From contig JAXHMJ010000004.1 of NCBI GenBank assembly GCA_034521575.1, positions 1 through 64,000 of the forward strand: DNA of 64,000 nucleotides. The letters are read 5' to 3'. Position numbers and translations under genes: made by a program. This DNA is from a candidate division KSB1 bacterium (GTDB lineage: Bacteria > Zhuqueibacterota > Zhuqueibacteria > Residuimicrobiales > Krinioviventaceae). The first letter of the stretch is position 1. The number at the start of each line of letters is the position of its first letter. Under the pieces are notes generated by a model. That model ran no database searches. It was not told where the DNA came from and saw nothing but the letters and a program-made list of their open reading frames with translations. Below are positions 1-8,732 of the stretch, in pieces.

Positions 1-358
1 ATTTTTTTTTTGGTCTCTGTTGCTGGAGTGGTGGCCATTCATTCACTTCTCCTCCAGTGATCTGAACCTTGACCCGAAAGGTGGGACAGTGCTCGTTCTA
101 GTCCAGGCATGTGTGACGTGGTGTGCATGCCTGTCCTGGACACTGCAGCGAGCTGTGCACCTCTCCTCCGCATCCTGGTGGCAGTGGAGACCTCGCTTCC
201 TGACATTGATGCGTGGCCATGGCAGAGGTGGTGGTGATGGCCGCATGCACCGTAGCCATCCCACTGCAGCTACATTTGACACACAGCTGGACACCCAAGG
301 GACAGAAGCCACTGCATGACTAACCATACTCTAGCCAATCGTCTTTATTCAGTGTGGC
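1..358. other. Atypical end segment, probably foreign or chimeric DNA
   Basis: No gene is supported here. The segment is rich in TG and CA steps. I count about ten CpG in the first 360 bases, well under half of what its roughly 50 percent GC would give, whereas the bacterial DNA from about 400 onward is CpG-rich. It opens with a run of ten T. On the minus strand it reads like an A-rich-ended eukaryotic transcript, including an AATAAA at about 341-346. Reading frames are open only because stops happen to be rare. The likely explanation is contamination or a chimeric contig end; the junction probably lies between about 340 and 410. Confidence 0.55.
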
Positions 359-1213
359 TCAGACATCATTCCCACAGCATCTGACCAGGATCTGGTTGGT
401 ACGGTGGCGTCGGTTATCGGTTTCCGCTAACCAGGCATCCACCGTAGACTGGATAAAATCGATACTTTTTTGATGTTCCGCTTCGCCCCGGCCGGAGATA
501 GACAGTGGCGGGTGAAACTTGATCTGTACCGGCCGTTCCGGAGAAATGGGACCGAGCTCCTTGACCCATTTTCCCTTGCCCCAAAAATCGGTTCGAATGG
601 CGATCGGAATAATGGGAACACCGGCGCGTCGCGCCAATTTGATACCGATACTGTTGAACGTAGACGGATCAAACGTCAGCGACCTCGTGCGCTGAGGAAA
701 AATAATGACACTCTTTCCTTCTTTTAACTGCTGCTGCCCTTCTTTCAAGACCGTGGTCAGGTCCTCTCTGGGATTCTCACGCCCCACGACAATGGGGTCC
801 TGATTCAGCATGACGTGTTTAAAGACCGGGTACTTTGTCAGGCTTTCCTTGATGACAAATGAAATCGGGCCTTTTGGAATCAGCACAGAGGCTAAAAGCA
901 TGGTTTCCAGCGTACCCATATGATTGCCGACAAAAACATAGGGCCACCCATCGGACGGCGCAGCATTTAGGTTCATCATTTCAACCGTGCCGCCGACCGC
1001 CTCAACGGCACGCAGCACACGCACACTGTACCAGCGGTAGGCATTATCAGTCAGGCGCCCGCTGCGTGCATCTTTGGAAGCGCCGAATACAACTTTGATA
1101 ATTTTGGAATAAAAGACCAGTCCCGGAAACAAACGCGCCCACACATTTGTCGGGCGCGGTGTTGTTTTGTAACACCCGTTTTCAATTTGTAATGCATCGC
1201 TGTAATCTTTCAT
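359..1213 (-). CDS. plsC: Lysophospholipid acyltransferase (PlsC/AGPAT family)
   Basis: Predicted 1-acylglycerol-3-phosphate acyltransferase, transferring an acyl group to a lysophospholipid at the inner membrane. The acceptor box appears as NHMGTLE, that is H-x4-E where the family usually has H-x4-D. The second box is FPQRTRS and a third region is GVPIIPIAI. The start is placed at the internal ATG at 1213, because a GAGGG site lies just upstream and overlaps the stop of the PhoH gene; a start at 1276 would run into that gene. It follows PhoH with only about ten bases between them, so the two are probably co-transcribed. The last dozen residues, including RCCGNDV, may come from the foreign-looking DNA at 1-358, so the true C-terminus is uncertain. 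Confidence 0.8.
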   Translation of the reverse strand: MKDYSDALQIENGCYKTTPRPTNVWARLFPGLVFYSKIIKVVFGASKDARSGRLTDNAYRWYSVRVLRAVEAVGGTVEMMNLNAAPSDGWPYVFVGNHMGTLETMLLASVLIPKGPISFVIKESLTKYPVFKHVMLNQDPIVVGRENPREDLTTVLKEGQQQLKEGKSVIIFPQRTRSLTFDPSTFNSIGIKLARRAGVPIIPIAIRTDFWGKGKWVKELGPISPERPVQIKFHPPLSISGRGEAEHQKSIDFIQSTVDAWLAETDNRRHRTNQILVRCCGNDV

Positions 1214-1223
1214 AACCCTGCCC

Positions 1224-1817
1224 TCAAAGTAAATTACTGGCCAACTCGGCCAATTCCGATCGTTCACCTTTTTCAAGTGTCACATGCGCGTGCAGCGGTT
1301 GATCTTTCATGCGCTCGATCACATAACTCAAACCAGTGGACCGGGAGTCCAGATAAGGTGTATCGATTTGATGCGGATCGCCGGTAAACACCACCTTTGT
1401 GCCTTCGCCGGCCCGGGTGATGATGGTTTTCACTTCATGCGGCGTCAAATTCTGCGCTTCGTCAACGATGAAATAAATATTATTCAGACTGCGTCCGCGG
1501 ATATAAGCCAGAGGCGAAATCATCAATTTATTATGGTCCAGTAAATCACCAATCAGTTGATATCCGCGTTCGGTTTCCCTGTATTGTCCGCGGATCACCC
1601 CGAGATTATCATACAGAGGCTGCATATAGGGATCAATCTTGGACTGAACATCGCCGGGCAGAAAACCGATATCCCGATTCGACAGGGCGACAATCGGCCG
1701 CGCCAGAAAAATCTGTGTGTACAGCTTGCGGCGCTCCAGGGCTCCGGCCAGGGCCAGCAGAGTTTTGCCGGTCCCGGCTTTGCCGCTCAGCGTGACGAGC
1801 GGTAAATCGGGATTCAT
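1224..1817 (-). CDS. PhoH-like ATPase domain (C-terminal part of split PIN-PhoH protein)
   Basis: P-loop ATPase half of a PIN-PhoH protein (PhoH2/YlaK type), a presumed RNA helicase/nuclease. Walker A is GKAGTGKT near residue 12, Walker B is YFIVDEAQN, and TGDPHQID is the PhoH sensor motif. The apparent ATG overlaps the TGA of the upstream PIN fragment (CTGATGA). This start is probably not real: restoring one base in the C run at 1853-1856 makes PIN and PhoH one protein of the normal length, about 440 residues. The bridging sequence then reads [15 protein letters not shown], which fits the family. It is either a sequencing error or a recent pseudogene; overlapping-stop reinitiation is a less likely alternative. 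Confidence 0.85.
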   Translation of the reverse strand: MNPDLPLVTLSGKAGTGKTLLALAGALERRKLYTQIFLARPIVALSNRDIGFLPGDVQSKIDPYMQPLYDNLGVIRGQYRETERGYQLIGDLLDHNKLMISPLAYIRGRSLNNIYFIVDEAQNLTPHEVKTIITRAGEGTKVVFTGDPHQIDTPYLDSRSTGLSYVIERMKDQPLHAHVTLEKGERSELAELASNLL

Positions 1818-2536
1818 CAGTGCGTGCAGCGAAAAAGTCTGTTCCGGATTCCGGGGACAATGCCATATCCGGTATTCTTTTTTACATGCTCAATCTGTTC
1901 CTGGCGCGGATTGTAAAAGGCGAGCGCAGATTTATTGCCGCGCCTGAGGATAAAATATTCGTTCGGCATGGCATTCTCAATTCCGGTTTCATCCAGAGGA
2001 ACAGCATGATCCGTGTACAAACGGTCTATAACAGAGGTGTCATAATCTTCAATCAGTCGGCTGCCGCGGTACAGATTCTTGATATCCTTGATCTTGTCGG
2101 AATAATAATCCTGAGCCAGTATACCCAAAGACTTGGCTTTTAAGCGAAGGTTCACATCTTTGCTCACCAGAACCACAGATTTTCCCGGCAACGCCTTGTG
2201 CAGATGCATGGCGGCGCTTAAAATGCGATGATCCGGTTTATGCTCATGAAACAGGCTGGTAATCTCATTGTCATCGTTATACTGGGTGAGTATACGGATC
2301 AATCCTTTATGATCACCCAGCTTGACGCCGCCATTGACCAGCCCGTCACTGGGAAGCGTATCCAGATAACGGATAAACTCGCGCGCATGATAGTTAATCT
2401 GATCCTGGCCTTTTTTGAATGCATCCAGTTCTTCGATCACGGTAATGGGGATGACAATATCATTTTCTTCAAATTGAAACACACTGTTCGAATCATGTAG
2501 AATGACATTGGTATCTAGTATAAGCGTCTTTTTCAT
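1817..2536 (-). CDS. PIN domain half of split PIN-PhoH protein
   Basis: N-terminal ribonuclease-like PIN domain. It begins [17 protein letters not shown], with the first metal-binding Asp in LDTN, then VIEELDAFK and a later acidic patch [11 protein letters not shown]. An AGGAG lies 11 bases before the ATG at 2536; an in-frame GTG at 2548 is closer than usual to that site. The domain runs to about residue 230 and then leaves the family sequence at GIVP, ending in a short out-of-frame tail. A single missing base in the C run at 1853-1856 explains the split from the ATPase half. In the intact family the PIN nuclease and PhoH ATPase act together, probably on RNA; here they would be separate unless the sequence is wrong. 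Confidence 0.85.
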   Translation of the reverse strand: MKKTLILDTNVILHDSNSVFQFEENDIVIPITVIEELDAFKKGQDQINYHAREFIRYLDTLPSDGLVNGGVKLGDHKGLIRILTQYNDDNEITSLFHEHKPDHRILSAAMHLHKALPGKSVVLVSKDVNLRLKAKSLGILAQDYYSDKIKDIKNLYRGSRLIEDYDTSVIDRLYTDHAVPLDETGIENAMPNEYFILRRGNKSALAFYNPRQEQIEHVKKNTGYGIVPGIRNRLFRCTH

Positions 2537-2581
2537 TGACAAACCCACTCCTCTATAGTCAATATGGTTTTCTTACCGGAA

Positions 2582-3571
2582 TCATTCATCGGAAGACGCC
2601 TCAACATAATGATAAACAGGTTGCAGTTCAAAAGTCCTCATTCCGCATTCGATCACAAAATATCGACGGATATCAAAACAAAGATCACATTTATTCGCGT
2701 AAGATTCCCGGGGCTGAAAATCGTATTTTTTACATGCCATTTCGAGAAACGTCCGAATCCCGTGCTTGCGTAACAGCGTCACCATCGGATAAACTTCCGG
2801 GTCCAGAGAAGCGCCCAGATCATCCCGGCGAATGGAGAGCCCTGAACACAATCCCGGTACATAATTTCCATACAAGTCCAGATGGAAATGATCCACCATT
2901 TCGAGTTCCGAGCAGCCCCCGGCATGCACCCTCAAAATTCGGGCGAGAGGAATTCGTCCCAAATGCTCACCCAGAAAATTCAGCGCACGGCCGCCCGGAC
3001 TCGTCCAGTAACGTTGCGGCAGTTTTTGCAGATATTGAGCATCATAATTCTGCAGATCATAACACCGACTCCCATCCCGGGAATTCAATTCCTCATAAAA
3101 ATCATCAATCCATAAAAAAACCCGCATTCCTGTGGTTTTGCACGCTTTGATCACCCCATTGACCCGGTCAAAGGGTATAAACTCATTGTGAAACGGACTG
3201 ATGGATATCAGCAAGGTATCCAAACCGCGCCTATGCAGATCTGTTAGCAGATCACAGGCGCTTTTATGATCTTTGTACCATGACGAGTTGGTTTCTACAT
3301 AATCCAAAACCACATCCTCTTCCTGAAACAATTCAATCACCCGCAAGAGTTTTCGCCTGTTCAGAACGGGTTCACCGCCTCCAATATGCATCGACCGGCA
3401 GCCCAATTCTTTCGCCGTAGCAAGATTCTGTCTGCACGTCAACTCGTCAATATAATCATTCGGCCACTCCGGACTGCAACGATACAGGCAATGCCGGCAT
3501 CTTGAGCTGCATGAATAATTGGTAATCAATCCTCCGCTATTCAAATGTGAAATCAAAAATGTCGGTTGCAT
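2582..3571 (-). CDS. Radical SAM protein of unknown function
   Basis: Cytoplasmic radical SAM enzyme, 329 residues. The cluster motif CSSRCRHC gives Cys 21, 25 and 28 in the canonical C-x3-C-x2-C spacing, and the GGEP motif follows as HIGGGEPVL. The C-terminal half has more cysteines (GGCSE, GLCSG, MACKK, KCDLCF), suggesting a second iron-sulfur cluster as in SPASM/twitch proteins. I cannot name a substrate. No short peptide precursor gene is evident beside it, which argues weakly against a RiPP maturase. It is flanked on the same strand by the M23-fold gene upstream (24 bases away) and by the PIN-PhoH gene downstream. Confidence 0.8.
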   Translation of the reverse strand: MQPTFLISHLNSGGLITNYSCSSRCRHCLYRCSPEWPNDYIDELTCRQNLATAKELGCRSMHIGGGEPVLNRRKLLRVIELFQEEDVVLDYVETNSSWYKDHKSACDLLTDLHRRGLDTLLISISPFHNEFIPFDRVNGVIKACKTTGMRVFLWIDDFYEELNSRDGSRCYDLQNYDAQYLQKLPQRYWTSPGGRALNFLGEHLGRIPLARILRVHAGGCSELEMVDHFHLDLYGNYVPGLCSGLSIRRDDLGASLDPEVYPMVTLLRKHGIRTFLEMACKKYDFQPRESYANKCDLCFDIRRYFVIECGMRTFELQPVYHYVEASSDE

Positions 3572-3595
3572 CGGTTGCCTGTCAAGATTGTCGAT

Positions 3596-4276
3596 TCAGT
3601 ACGATAGCGGGATCGCACAAATGTTCGGGCTTTGTTTCAGAAAATAAATTGCCGCCGGAATAAAAATCCAGTACATACGGGCGGTGTTTGTAAACTTCAA
3701 GGTGCAGCATACTGGAGCATTTTTTTCTTTTAATTCCTGAATATATTCAGGAGCGTTTCCGTCAATCTGATTCACGTTCAGTACACTGCCGACTTTGCCC
3801 AGCATATCACCGCGCTGAACACGCGCGCCGGCGCTCACATTTGCCGAGTCCAGTTCAGCATATTTGTACAAATAACCGGATTCACCTTCAAGCACCACGG
3901 CAATGGTGTTGTTCCAATATGCAAGAATTCGGGGTGATGTGAATGGATGAATCGATACAATTCGGCCGGTCTCCATCGCATAAACCGGACTTGAAGGCGG
4001 CGCATACAAATCCATACCACAATGAAAGCGGTCTTGGCGGTTTTCCCAAAATCTTCCATTTTCTTTGGAATGGGGTAAAGCGTTGTCTACAATGTGAGCT
4101 TTTTTAAGATGACTATCCATAGCAATAATTGGTTCAATTAATCTATAAAGATAAACGAACAAAAGCACATTAGCAACAGTAAATATGGTCAACCGTGCAA
4201 TTTTTAAAAAAAATGCAATAACAGCAGGATCAATACTATATTTCGTCAACAACACGATAACAGAGTGGGGACGCAA
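3596..4276 (-). CDS. Membrane-anchored M23-fold protein, probably not an active peptidase
   Basis: The C-terminal half has the LytM/M23 metallopeptidase fold. FHCGMDLYAP carries the H-x3-D zinc motif, followed by GRIVSI and a GDMLGKVG-type strand. The second zinc motif, normally HxH in a YAHL context, reads YKYAEL here, so one zinc ligand is missing and catalysis is doubtful. A hydrophobic stretch near residues 21-45 could be a membrane anchor. The start is uncertain: 4276 is a TTG without a clear ribosome site, and an ATG at 4120 would remove the hydrophobic segment. It probably binds or scaffolds peptidoglycan, or regulates an amidase as EnvC/NlpD proteins do. It is next to the radical SAM gene on the same strand. 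Confidence 0.6.
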   Translation of the reverse strand: MRPHSVIVLLTKYSIDPAVIAFFLKIARLTIFTVANVLLFVYLYRLIEPIIAMDSHLKKAHIVDNALPHSKENGRFWENRQDRFHCGMDLYAPPSSPVYAMETGRIVSIHPFTSPRILAYWNNTIAVVLEGESGYLYKYAELDSANVSAGARVQRGDMLGKVGSVLNVNQIDGNAPEYIQELKEKNAPVCCTLKFTNTARMYWIFIPAAIYFLKQSPNICAIPLSY

Positions 4277-4566
4277 CTATCAACTGGTTATAGCATGATT
4301 GATAGAGTTTCAGCCCGTACCCCCCCTCGGCATTTAAAAGTTTAGACCAGACCGCACCAGACAAGAGCTGACCATCGGTTGACTGATACCCGGCGCCCCG
4401 GTTTTGAGTGAGATGATTGGTATCCACGAGCTAAAGCTCGTGGCAATGAAAATCTAAAGCTTGTGGTAATGTAAACTCGCAGTACCTAAAAGGTGTGCGA
4501 CAAATGGGATGAGATGTTCGTTTACTCGTAGCACACCGGACAGGTGTACGATGAGTCTGTTTTTTC
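4277..4566. other. Intergenic region with palindromic repeat
   Basis: No convincing gene. The stretch contains short inverted sequences such as GAGCTAAAGCTC and ends in a 31-base imperfect palindrome at 4525-4555, described separately, just past the stop of the sorting-domain fragment. Confidence 0.5.
4525..4555. repeat. REP-like palindrome, copy 1
   Basis: Imperfect inverted repeat with arms CTCGTAGCACACC and GGTGTACGATGAG. Similar units occur at 5903-5933 and 6052-6080. This copy and the one at 6052-6080 each lie just downstream of a coding region for the same sorting domain. Confidence 0.75.
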
Positions 4567-4980
4567 TTATTTCACCAACGACACTTTCTGCTTGAACACA
4601 TGTTCCCCGGCACGCATGACGATAATATACAAACCGCTGGAAAACCGTTCAGCGGCATTCCAGGTATAGGCGTGTTCGCCGGCCGGTTTGTGACTGTCAA
4701 TCAGCGTGGCCAGTTTTTGGCCCTGCACATTGTACACCACACAGGTGACATGCGCATCCTGCGGCAGATCGTAACGCAGCGTGGTGGTCGGATTGAACGG
4801 ATTGGGGAAATTTTCGTGTAGAGCACATTTTTCCGGGATGGTTTCCTCTTCCGCGCCGGTTGGTATAGTGGAAACAGGGTTGGAAAAATGCGTGCTAACG
4901 CCCAGGTCTATGTAGTTTGTAAAAGAATTCGTTTGTGCACGGTCGTTTTTTGTATTGTTGATGTTGTTATCTTTCAGCAA
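4567..4980 (-). pseudogene. Stranded type IX secretion sorting domain (gene remnant)
   Basis: 137 codons, of which the last 90 or so are a complete Por secretion-system C-terminal domain (FPNPFNPTTTLRYDLPQ, then YNVQGQKLATL and GLYIIVMRAGE). The first 45 residues have no signal peptide and no recognisable domain, so a cargo protein has been lost or the piece was copied here. The DNA from about 4580 to 4830 is nearly identical to the 3' end of the GLUG gene at 6100-6360, and the palindrome downstream is shared too. Without a signal peptide the product could not reach the type IX machinery. It is best read as a remnant or a duplicated cassette. Confidence 0.7.
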
Positions 4981-5064
4981 AATGCAATTGCCATCACTTG
5001 TAACAAACGACCAGCCCGCTTTCGCTATTGAACGATCGTAATATAATAGATTTTTATTAGCAAC

Positions 5065-5448
5065 TCACAGATGGGCAATAATTTCCAGATGTTCAATTCG
5101 TTCAAAGTGCTTTGCATTTAATGTGGCTATCGGAAAATGATGTGAGACTGCTGTTGCCCCAATCAGAATATCAGCCAGATCAATCATTTTATTTCGGCCT
5201 GTTAATTTTTTATAAATAGATATGGCTGTCAGTGAACATGTTTTATCAAAAGGAATGACTGTCAAATTGTTACATAATGTTTGCCAGTAGTCAAAATGCT
5301 TTTCTTTATTGCCTATTCCCACCTCATAGTGAGTTAAAGAGGATATATAAAGTTCAGAGTATGATTCAGCTATTTTGTAAAACAGTGTGTTCTGTTTATC
5401 TTTTTTTCGGAATAATTCAATTATAACTGAAGAATCTAATAATATCAT
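5065..5448 (-). CDS. vapC: PIN-domain toxin (VapC family)
   Basis: 127-residue PIN ribonuclease. Conserved acids are Asp5 in MILLDSS, Glu in THYEVG, and Asp residues in MIDLADILIGATA, matching the VapC active-site layout. The ATG overlaps the stop of the preceding small antitoxin by four bases (5445-5448), the usual antitoxin-toxin coupling. VapC toxins cleave tRNA or rRNA when unbound by antitoxin; the target here cannot be told. It sits beside the repeat-rich island, as addiction modules often do. Confidence 0.85.
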   Translation of the reverse strand: MILLDSSVIIELFRKKDKQNTLFYKIAESYSELYISSLTHYEVGIGNKEKHFDYWQTLCNNLTVIPFDKTCSLTAISIYKKLTGRNKMIDLADILIGATAVSHHFPIATLNAKHFERIEHLEIIAHL

Positions 5449-5660
5449 GCGAGCCTTGATTGGTTGATTGATTTTCTGGCGTTTTTATAGTGCTCAAAAT
5501 CTGAATCAGTCCAGGTTGGCGCCTTTAATATCAACTCGTTGATCGAATTTGATGATTTTTTAAACTTGATCTCTGACTGTAAAGTGATTGTCAATTTTTC
5601 GATATCTTTTTCAGGGAGTTTATGAATTAATTCCAATATATCATCATAATTGCACGACAT
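5445..5660 (-). CDS. Antitoxin partner of VapC-type toxin
   Basis: 71-residue acidic/lysine-rich small protein immediately upstream of the VapC toxin with a four-base overlap. Position, size and the C-terminal segment APTWTDSDFEHYKNAR, resembling toxin-binding tails of similar antitoxins, support the call. No clear MazE/AbrB or ribbon-helix-helix pattern is visible, so the DNA-binding type is unknown. A ribosome site AGGAAA-like lies before the ATG. Confidence 0.7.
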   Translation of the reverse strand: MSCNYDDILELIHKLPEKDIEKLTITLQSEIKFKKSSNSINELILKAPTWTDSDFEHYKNARKSINQSRLA

Positions 5661-6094
5661 GCTTTTCCTCTCAAGTTATTATTGTAAAGGCCTTTTTTAT
5701 ATTTACAACATTTTTAATCAAAAATCAATCAAAATATTTAATATGCGCTTAAACTAGATTTTACCATCTCGTTCCCAGCCTCTGGCTGGGAATGCGTAAG
5801 ATACGGGTGAAGCGGCAGGTTTGTGCCGGTGATGCGCTGCATCATCCCGCGATAATTTTGGAGGGAAGAAAATTGAAAATTGCTATGAAATGTGCACTTG
5901 AACTCGTAGCACACCCGGAAGGTGTACTACGAGGTGTTGACCTGGCTTTTGTCAGGTGTTTCATATCCCGCGCTTTAGCGCGGGGATATAGAGCTCATAC
6001 CATAAGGGACTTTAGCCCCGAGCGAGCATTTTCCTTCCAGGTGCTGATCGACTCGCAGCACACCTGAAAGGTGTACTATAAGTTGATTCTGTTT
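5661..6094. repeat. Island of several unrelated small palindromes
   Basis: No gene. The stretch holds at least four different hairpin-forming units: 5770-5793 (arms CGTTCCCAGCC / GGCTGGGAATG), 5903-5933 (CTCGTAGCACACC / GGTGTACTACGAG), 5964-5988 (TATCCCGCGC / GCGCGGGGATA) and 6052-6080 (a second copy of the CTCG-type unit). This looks like an accumulation site for REP/MITE-like elements. An open frame on the plus strand across this stretch is a by-product of the palindromes. Confidence 0.7.
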
Positions 6095-8701
6095 CTATTT
6101 CACCAGCGACACTTTCTGCCTGAACACCTGTTCCCCGGCACGCATGACGATAATATACAATCCGCTGGAAAACCGTTCAGCGGCATTCCAGGTGTAGGCG
6201 TGTTCGCCAGCCGGTTTGTGACTGTCAATCAGCGTGGCCAGTTTTTGGCCCTGCACATTGTACACCACACAGGTGACATGCGCATCCTGCGGCAGATCGT
6301 AACGCAGCGTGGTGGTCGGATTGAACGGGTTGGGATAATTCTGATGCAGAGCAAAGCGCTCCGGCATATTCTGCTCCTCCACGCCGGTCAAGGCCGTAGA
6401 AACGGCCCGGGAGAACTGTGTGCTGCCGTCCACATCCACCGATTGCAGTTTGTAAAACGCGTCGCCGGACAGCGGTTCATCATCTATATAGTCATAATCA
6501 GCGCCGCGGGTGGCTGCGCCTGTTGCCGCAATCAGTGCGGCATTCACGCGCCCGTACGAACCATTCCGGTCTGCACTGCGATAGATATGAAATCCGGCGG
6601 TTCCGGTCTCGCCTTCCGTGCTCCAGGTGAGGGTAACAGTTGCATTCGATATCTGAGCCTTGAACGCGCTCAATTCAACAACCACCGGTTCCTCATAATT
6701 CTGCGGATTGTTGGTTGAGGTTTCATCATTATAATAGATGGAGCCCAGATTGTACTCGCAGACATGCACCCGGTAGGCCGTTTCCGAACTCAAGCCGGTC
6801 ACCGTGACCGAGGTACCCGTGCCGACATAGACGCAGTACCAGCCAGAGGCGCCGATTTGCTCACCGCTGCCGAATTCGGTGTTGGCGGTGTATTCTTCAT
6901 TGTCCACAGGCGACGCAGTACCATTGCTTGCCTGAGCTATAAAAACAGCATTGCCGTCGCCGTTGCCGCGCGTCCAGGATAATTCCAGACTGCCGCTTCC
7001 TGCGTCCGAGCAGCCCACTTCACAGGCTTGGGTGGGCGGTATAAAACAGGCGAAATGCGGATACGTGATGGTCGATTTCCAAATATCATCCGTGCCATTG
7101 GTCGTTTCAACGATAAAGTCCCAGCCGGCATTGGTATAGGTCGATTGCGTTTGCATTTCTGTGGTGGTTTTGGCTGTTGCAGCCTCAACGGCATCGCTGC
7201 TTTGATTGGAAGCTTCACTGTCGAAAAAGTTGGCGGTGTAAACCGGAGTCTGATCACCCGTAGCAACACTCACCCCCACAAAGCCCTTATCCGTTGGGTT
7301 TGTACCACCATCATAAACCACATCACCAGTAGCATAGCAATAGGATACATCCCCGCCGGCGGCTCCTTCAGTTCCATCGCCATTTGAGCCAATAAAGGCA
7401 CCCACTGTTTGCTCCGAAATATCTAATCCAGTCGTAACATCACTGGTAGAATAGCAGTTTTCAATGGATGCCATCATGTTGATGCCTATTAAGCCTCCTA
7501 CTTTCCAGCTATAATCAGCACTGACACTGCCAGTACTATAGGATTGTGAAACTGCCCCCGAATTAAATCCAAGCAATCCTCCAACATTATCGCTTCCTTC
7601 TACATCTCCGGTGCTATAACAGTTATCAATTGAATTTGAATTACTGCCAATTAAACCGCCAATATAATAATTGGAACCAGTCACTGTGCAACTGCTGTAA
7701 GAGTCGGAAACTGAACCACCAAAAGCACTACCGATTAAACCACCAATGTCATAATCACCTGATACACTTCCTGTACTATAACAATTCGATACACTTCCCG
7801 ACTCTGAGCTACCAATTAATGCTCCAGTATAGTAATCGCCAGTAATATCAATATTTGTTACACCAAGGTTTCTAATGATTGCGTTCATTGTATTACCAAA
7901 TAATCCAATGTAAGCTTCAAAAAGGCGGTTGATAAATAGATTGTCAATGGTATGGTTTTGCCCGTCATAAGAGCCGGTGAAATTTGTGGTGTTATTTCCA
8001 ATGGGTGAAAAGCCCTCTGCAGGTCCGGTAGAGCCATCGCCATTCCAATCCACATTGATTTCGGTGGCATCAAAGGCAATATCAGCAGTTTGGATAAAAT
8101 GTTTGTCCCAATCGGCAGAAGTGTTTGATAATTCAATCAAGTCATCGGTTGTGGCGATTTGATATGGGTCGCCGGATGTTCCGCTGCCGCCGGAATATGG
8201 AAGTTCAAAAAGAATATCATCCGCACCGTCTTGCCAGCTTAATATAGGATAAGCATTGTTTACCGTACCTTCCTGGTCCATATCCCAATAGTCATTTGTG
8301 CCTGCATCATCGTTTTCTGTTCCAATCATATCCCAGGCAGAAGTTAATCCGACAGTTGTTCCGGTAACATCCGTAAATGTATTGTAATCCTGCATTTGGG
8401 CAGTACTCAAAGCTGTTGCAGCTCCAACGGCATCGCTACTTTGATTGGAAGCATCGCTATCGAAGAAGTTGGCGGTGTATGTATTATTATCACCAGTTTC
8501 ACCCCCAACAAAACCTTTATCCGTTGGGTCAGTAGCTTCGGCATAAAAGACACTGCCTACAGAATAGGAAGACTCGATACTACCGTTATAACTATATCCA
8601 CAAAATCCTCCGAAATATGTTGAAGTACTTCCTGCATTTCTTGTGACATCGCCCGTGGAATAAGAATTGCTTATTGTGGCATTATTATTCCTCCCTACCA
8701 A
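6095..8701 (-). CDS. C-terminal part of split GLUG-repeat secreted protein with type IX sorting domain
   Basis: 868 codons. The first 500 or so residues are tandem GLUG-type repeats (units around GGLIGSNSNSIDNCYSTGDV) that form a beta-solenoid typical of surface adhesins. An FN3-like segment follows, then a beta-sandwich region near 690-770, and the protein ends in a type IX sorting domain (NYPNPFNPTTTLRYDLPQ). There is no signal peptide at its own start because the true start is in the upstream fragment at 9995. Removing one T at 8780-8781 joins the two into a single protein of about 1,300 residues, with GGLVGRNTTSTITNSYS bridging the gap. Expected location is the outer surface via type IX secretion; the ligand is unknown. 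Confidence 0.85.
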   Translation of the reverse strand: MVGRNNNATISNSYSTGDVTRNAGSTSTYFGGFCGYSYNGSIESSYSVGSVFYAEATDPTDKGFVGGETGDNNTYTANFFDSDASNQSSDAVGAATALSTAQMQDYNTFTDVTGTTVGLTSAWDMIGTENDDAGTNDYWDMDQEGTVNNAYPILSWQDGADDILFELPYSGGSGTSGDPYQIATTDDLIELSNTSADWDKHFIQTADIAFDATEINVDWNGDGSTGPAEGFSPIGNNTTNFTGSYDGQNHTIDNLFINRLFEAYIGLFGNTMNAIIRNLGVTNIDITGDYYTGALIGSSESGSVSNCYSTGSVSGDYDIGGLIGSAFGGSVSDSYSSCTVTGSNYYIGGLIGSNSNSIDNCYSTGDVEGSDNVGGLLGFNSGAVSQSYSTGSVSADYSWKVGGLIGINMMASIENCYSTSDVTTGLDISEQTVGAFIGSNGDGTEGAAGGDVSYCYATGDVVYDGGTNPTDKGFVGVSVATGDQTPVYTANFFDSEASNQSSDAVEAATAKTTTEMQTQSTYTNAGWDFIVETTNGTDDIWKSTITYPHFACFIPPTQACEVGCSDAGSGSLELSWTRGNGDGNAVFIAQASNGTASPVDNEEYTANTEFGSGEQIGASGWYCVYVGTGTSVTVTGLSSETAYRVHVCEYNLGSIYYNDETSTNNPQNYEEPVVVELSAFKAQISNATVTLTWSTEGETGTAGFHIYRSADRNGSYGRVNAALIAATGAATRGADYDYIDDEPLSGDAFYKLQSVDVDGSTQFSRAVSTALTGVEEQNMPERFALHQNYPNPFNPTTTLRYDLPQDAHVTCVVYNVQGQKLATLIDSHKPAGEHAYTWNAAERFSSGLYIIVMRAGEQVFRQKVSLVK

Positions 8702-8732
8702 ACCACCGACATAAGAAGGGCCGAATACACTG

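Noticed and set aside
20-319. Overlapping open frames in the first 350 bases
   Set aside because: They carry no ribosome site, signal or family motif, overlap each other on both strands, and lie in CpG-poor DNA unlike the rest of the window.
1817-2548. Programmed frameshifting in the PIN-PhoH gene
   Set aside because: There is no slippery heptamer, only a C run, and other genes in the window show the same kind of isolated indel, so an error or decay is more likely.
2582-3571. RiPP biosynthesis for the radical SAM gene
   Set aside because: No short precursor peptide, transporter or peptidase gene is present beside it; the M23-fold protein lacks a complete zinc site.
5792-6067. Plus-strand open frame in the palindrome island
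   Set aside because: It is made of the palindromes themselves, has no ribosome site and matches no protein family I know.
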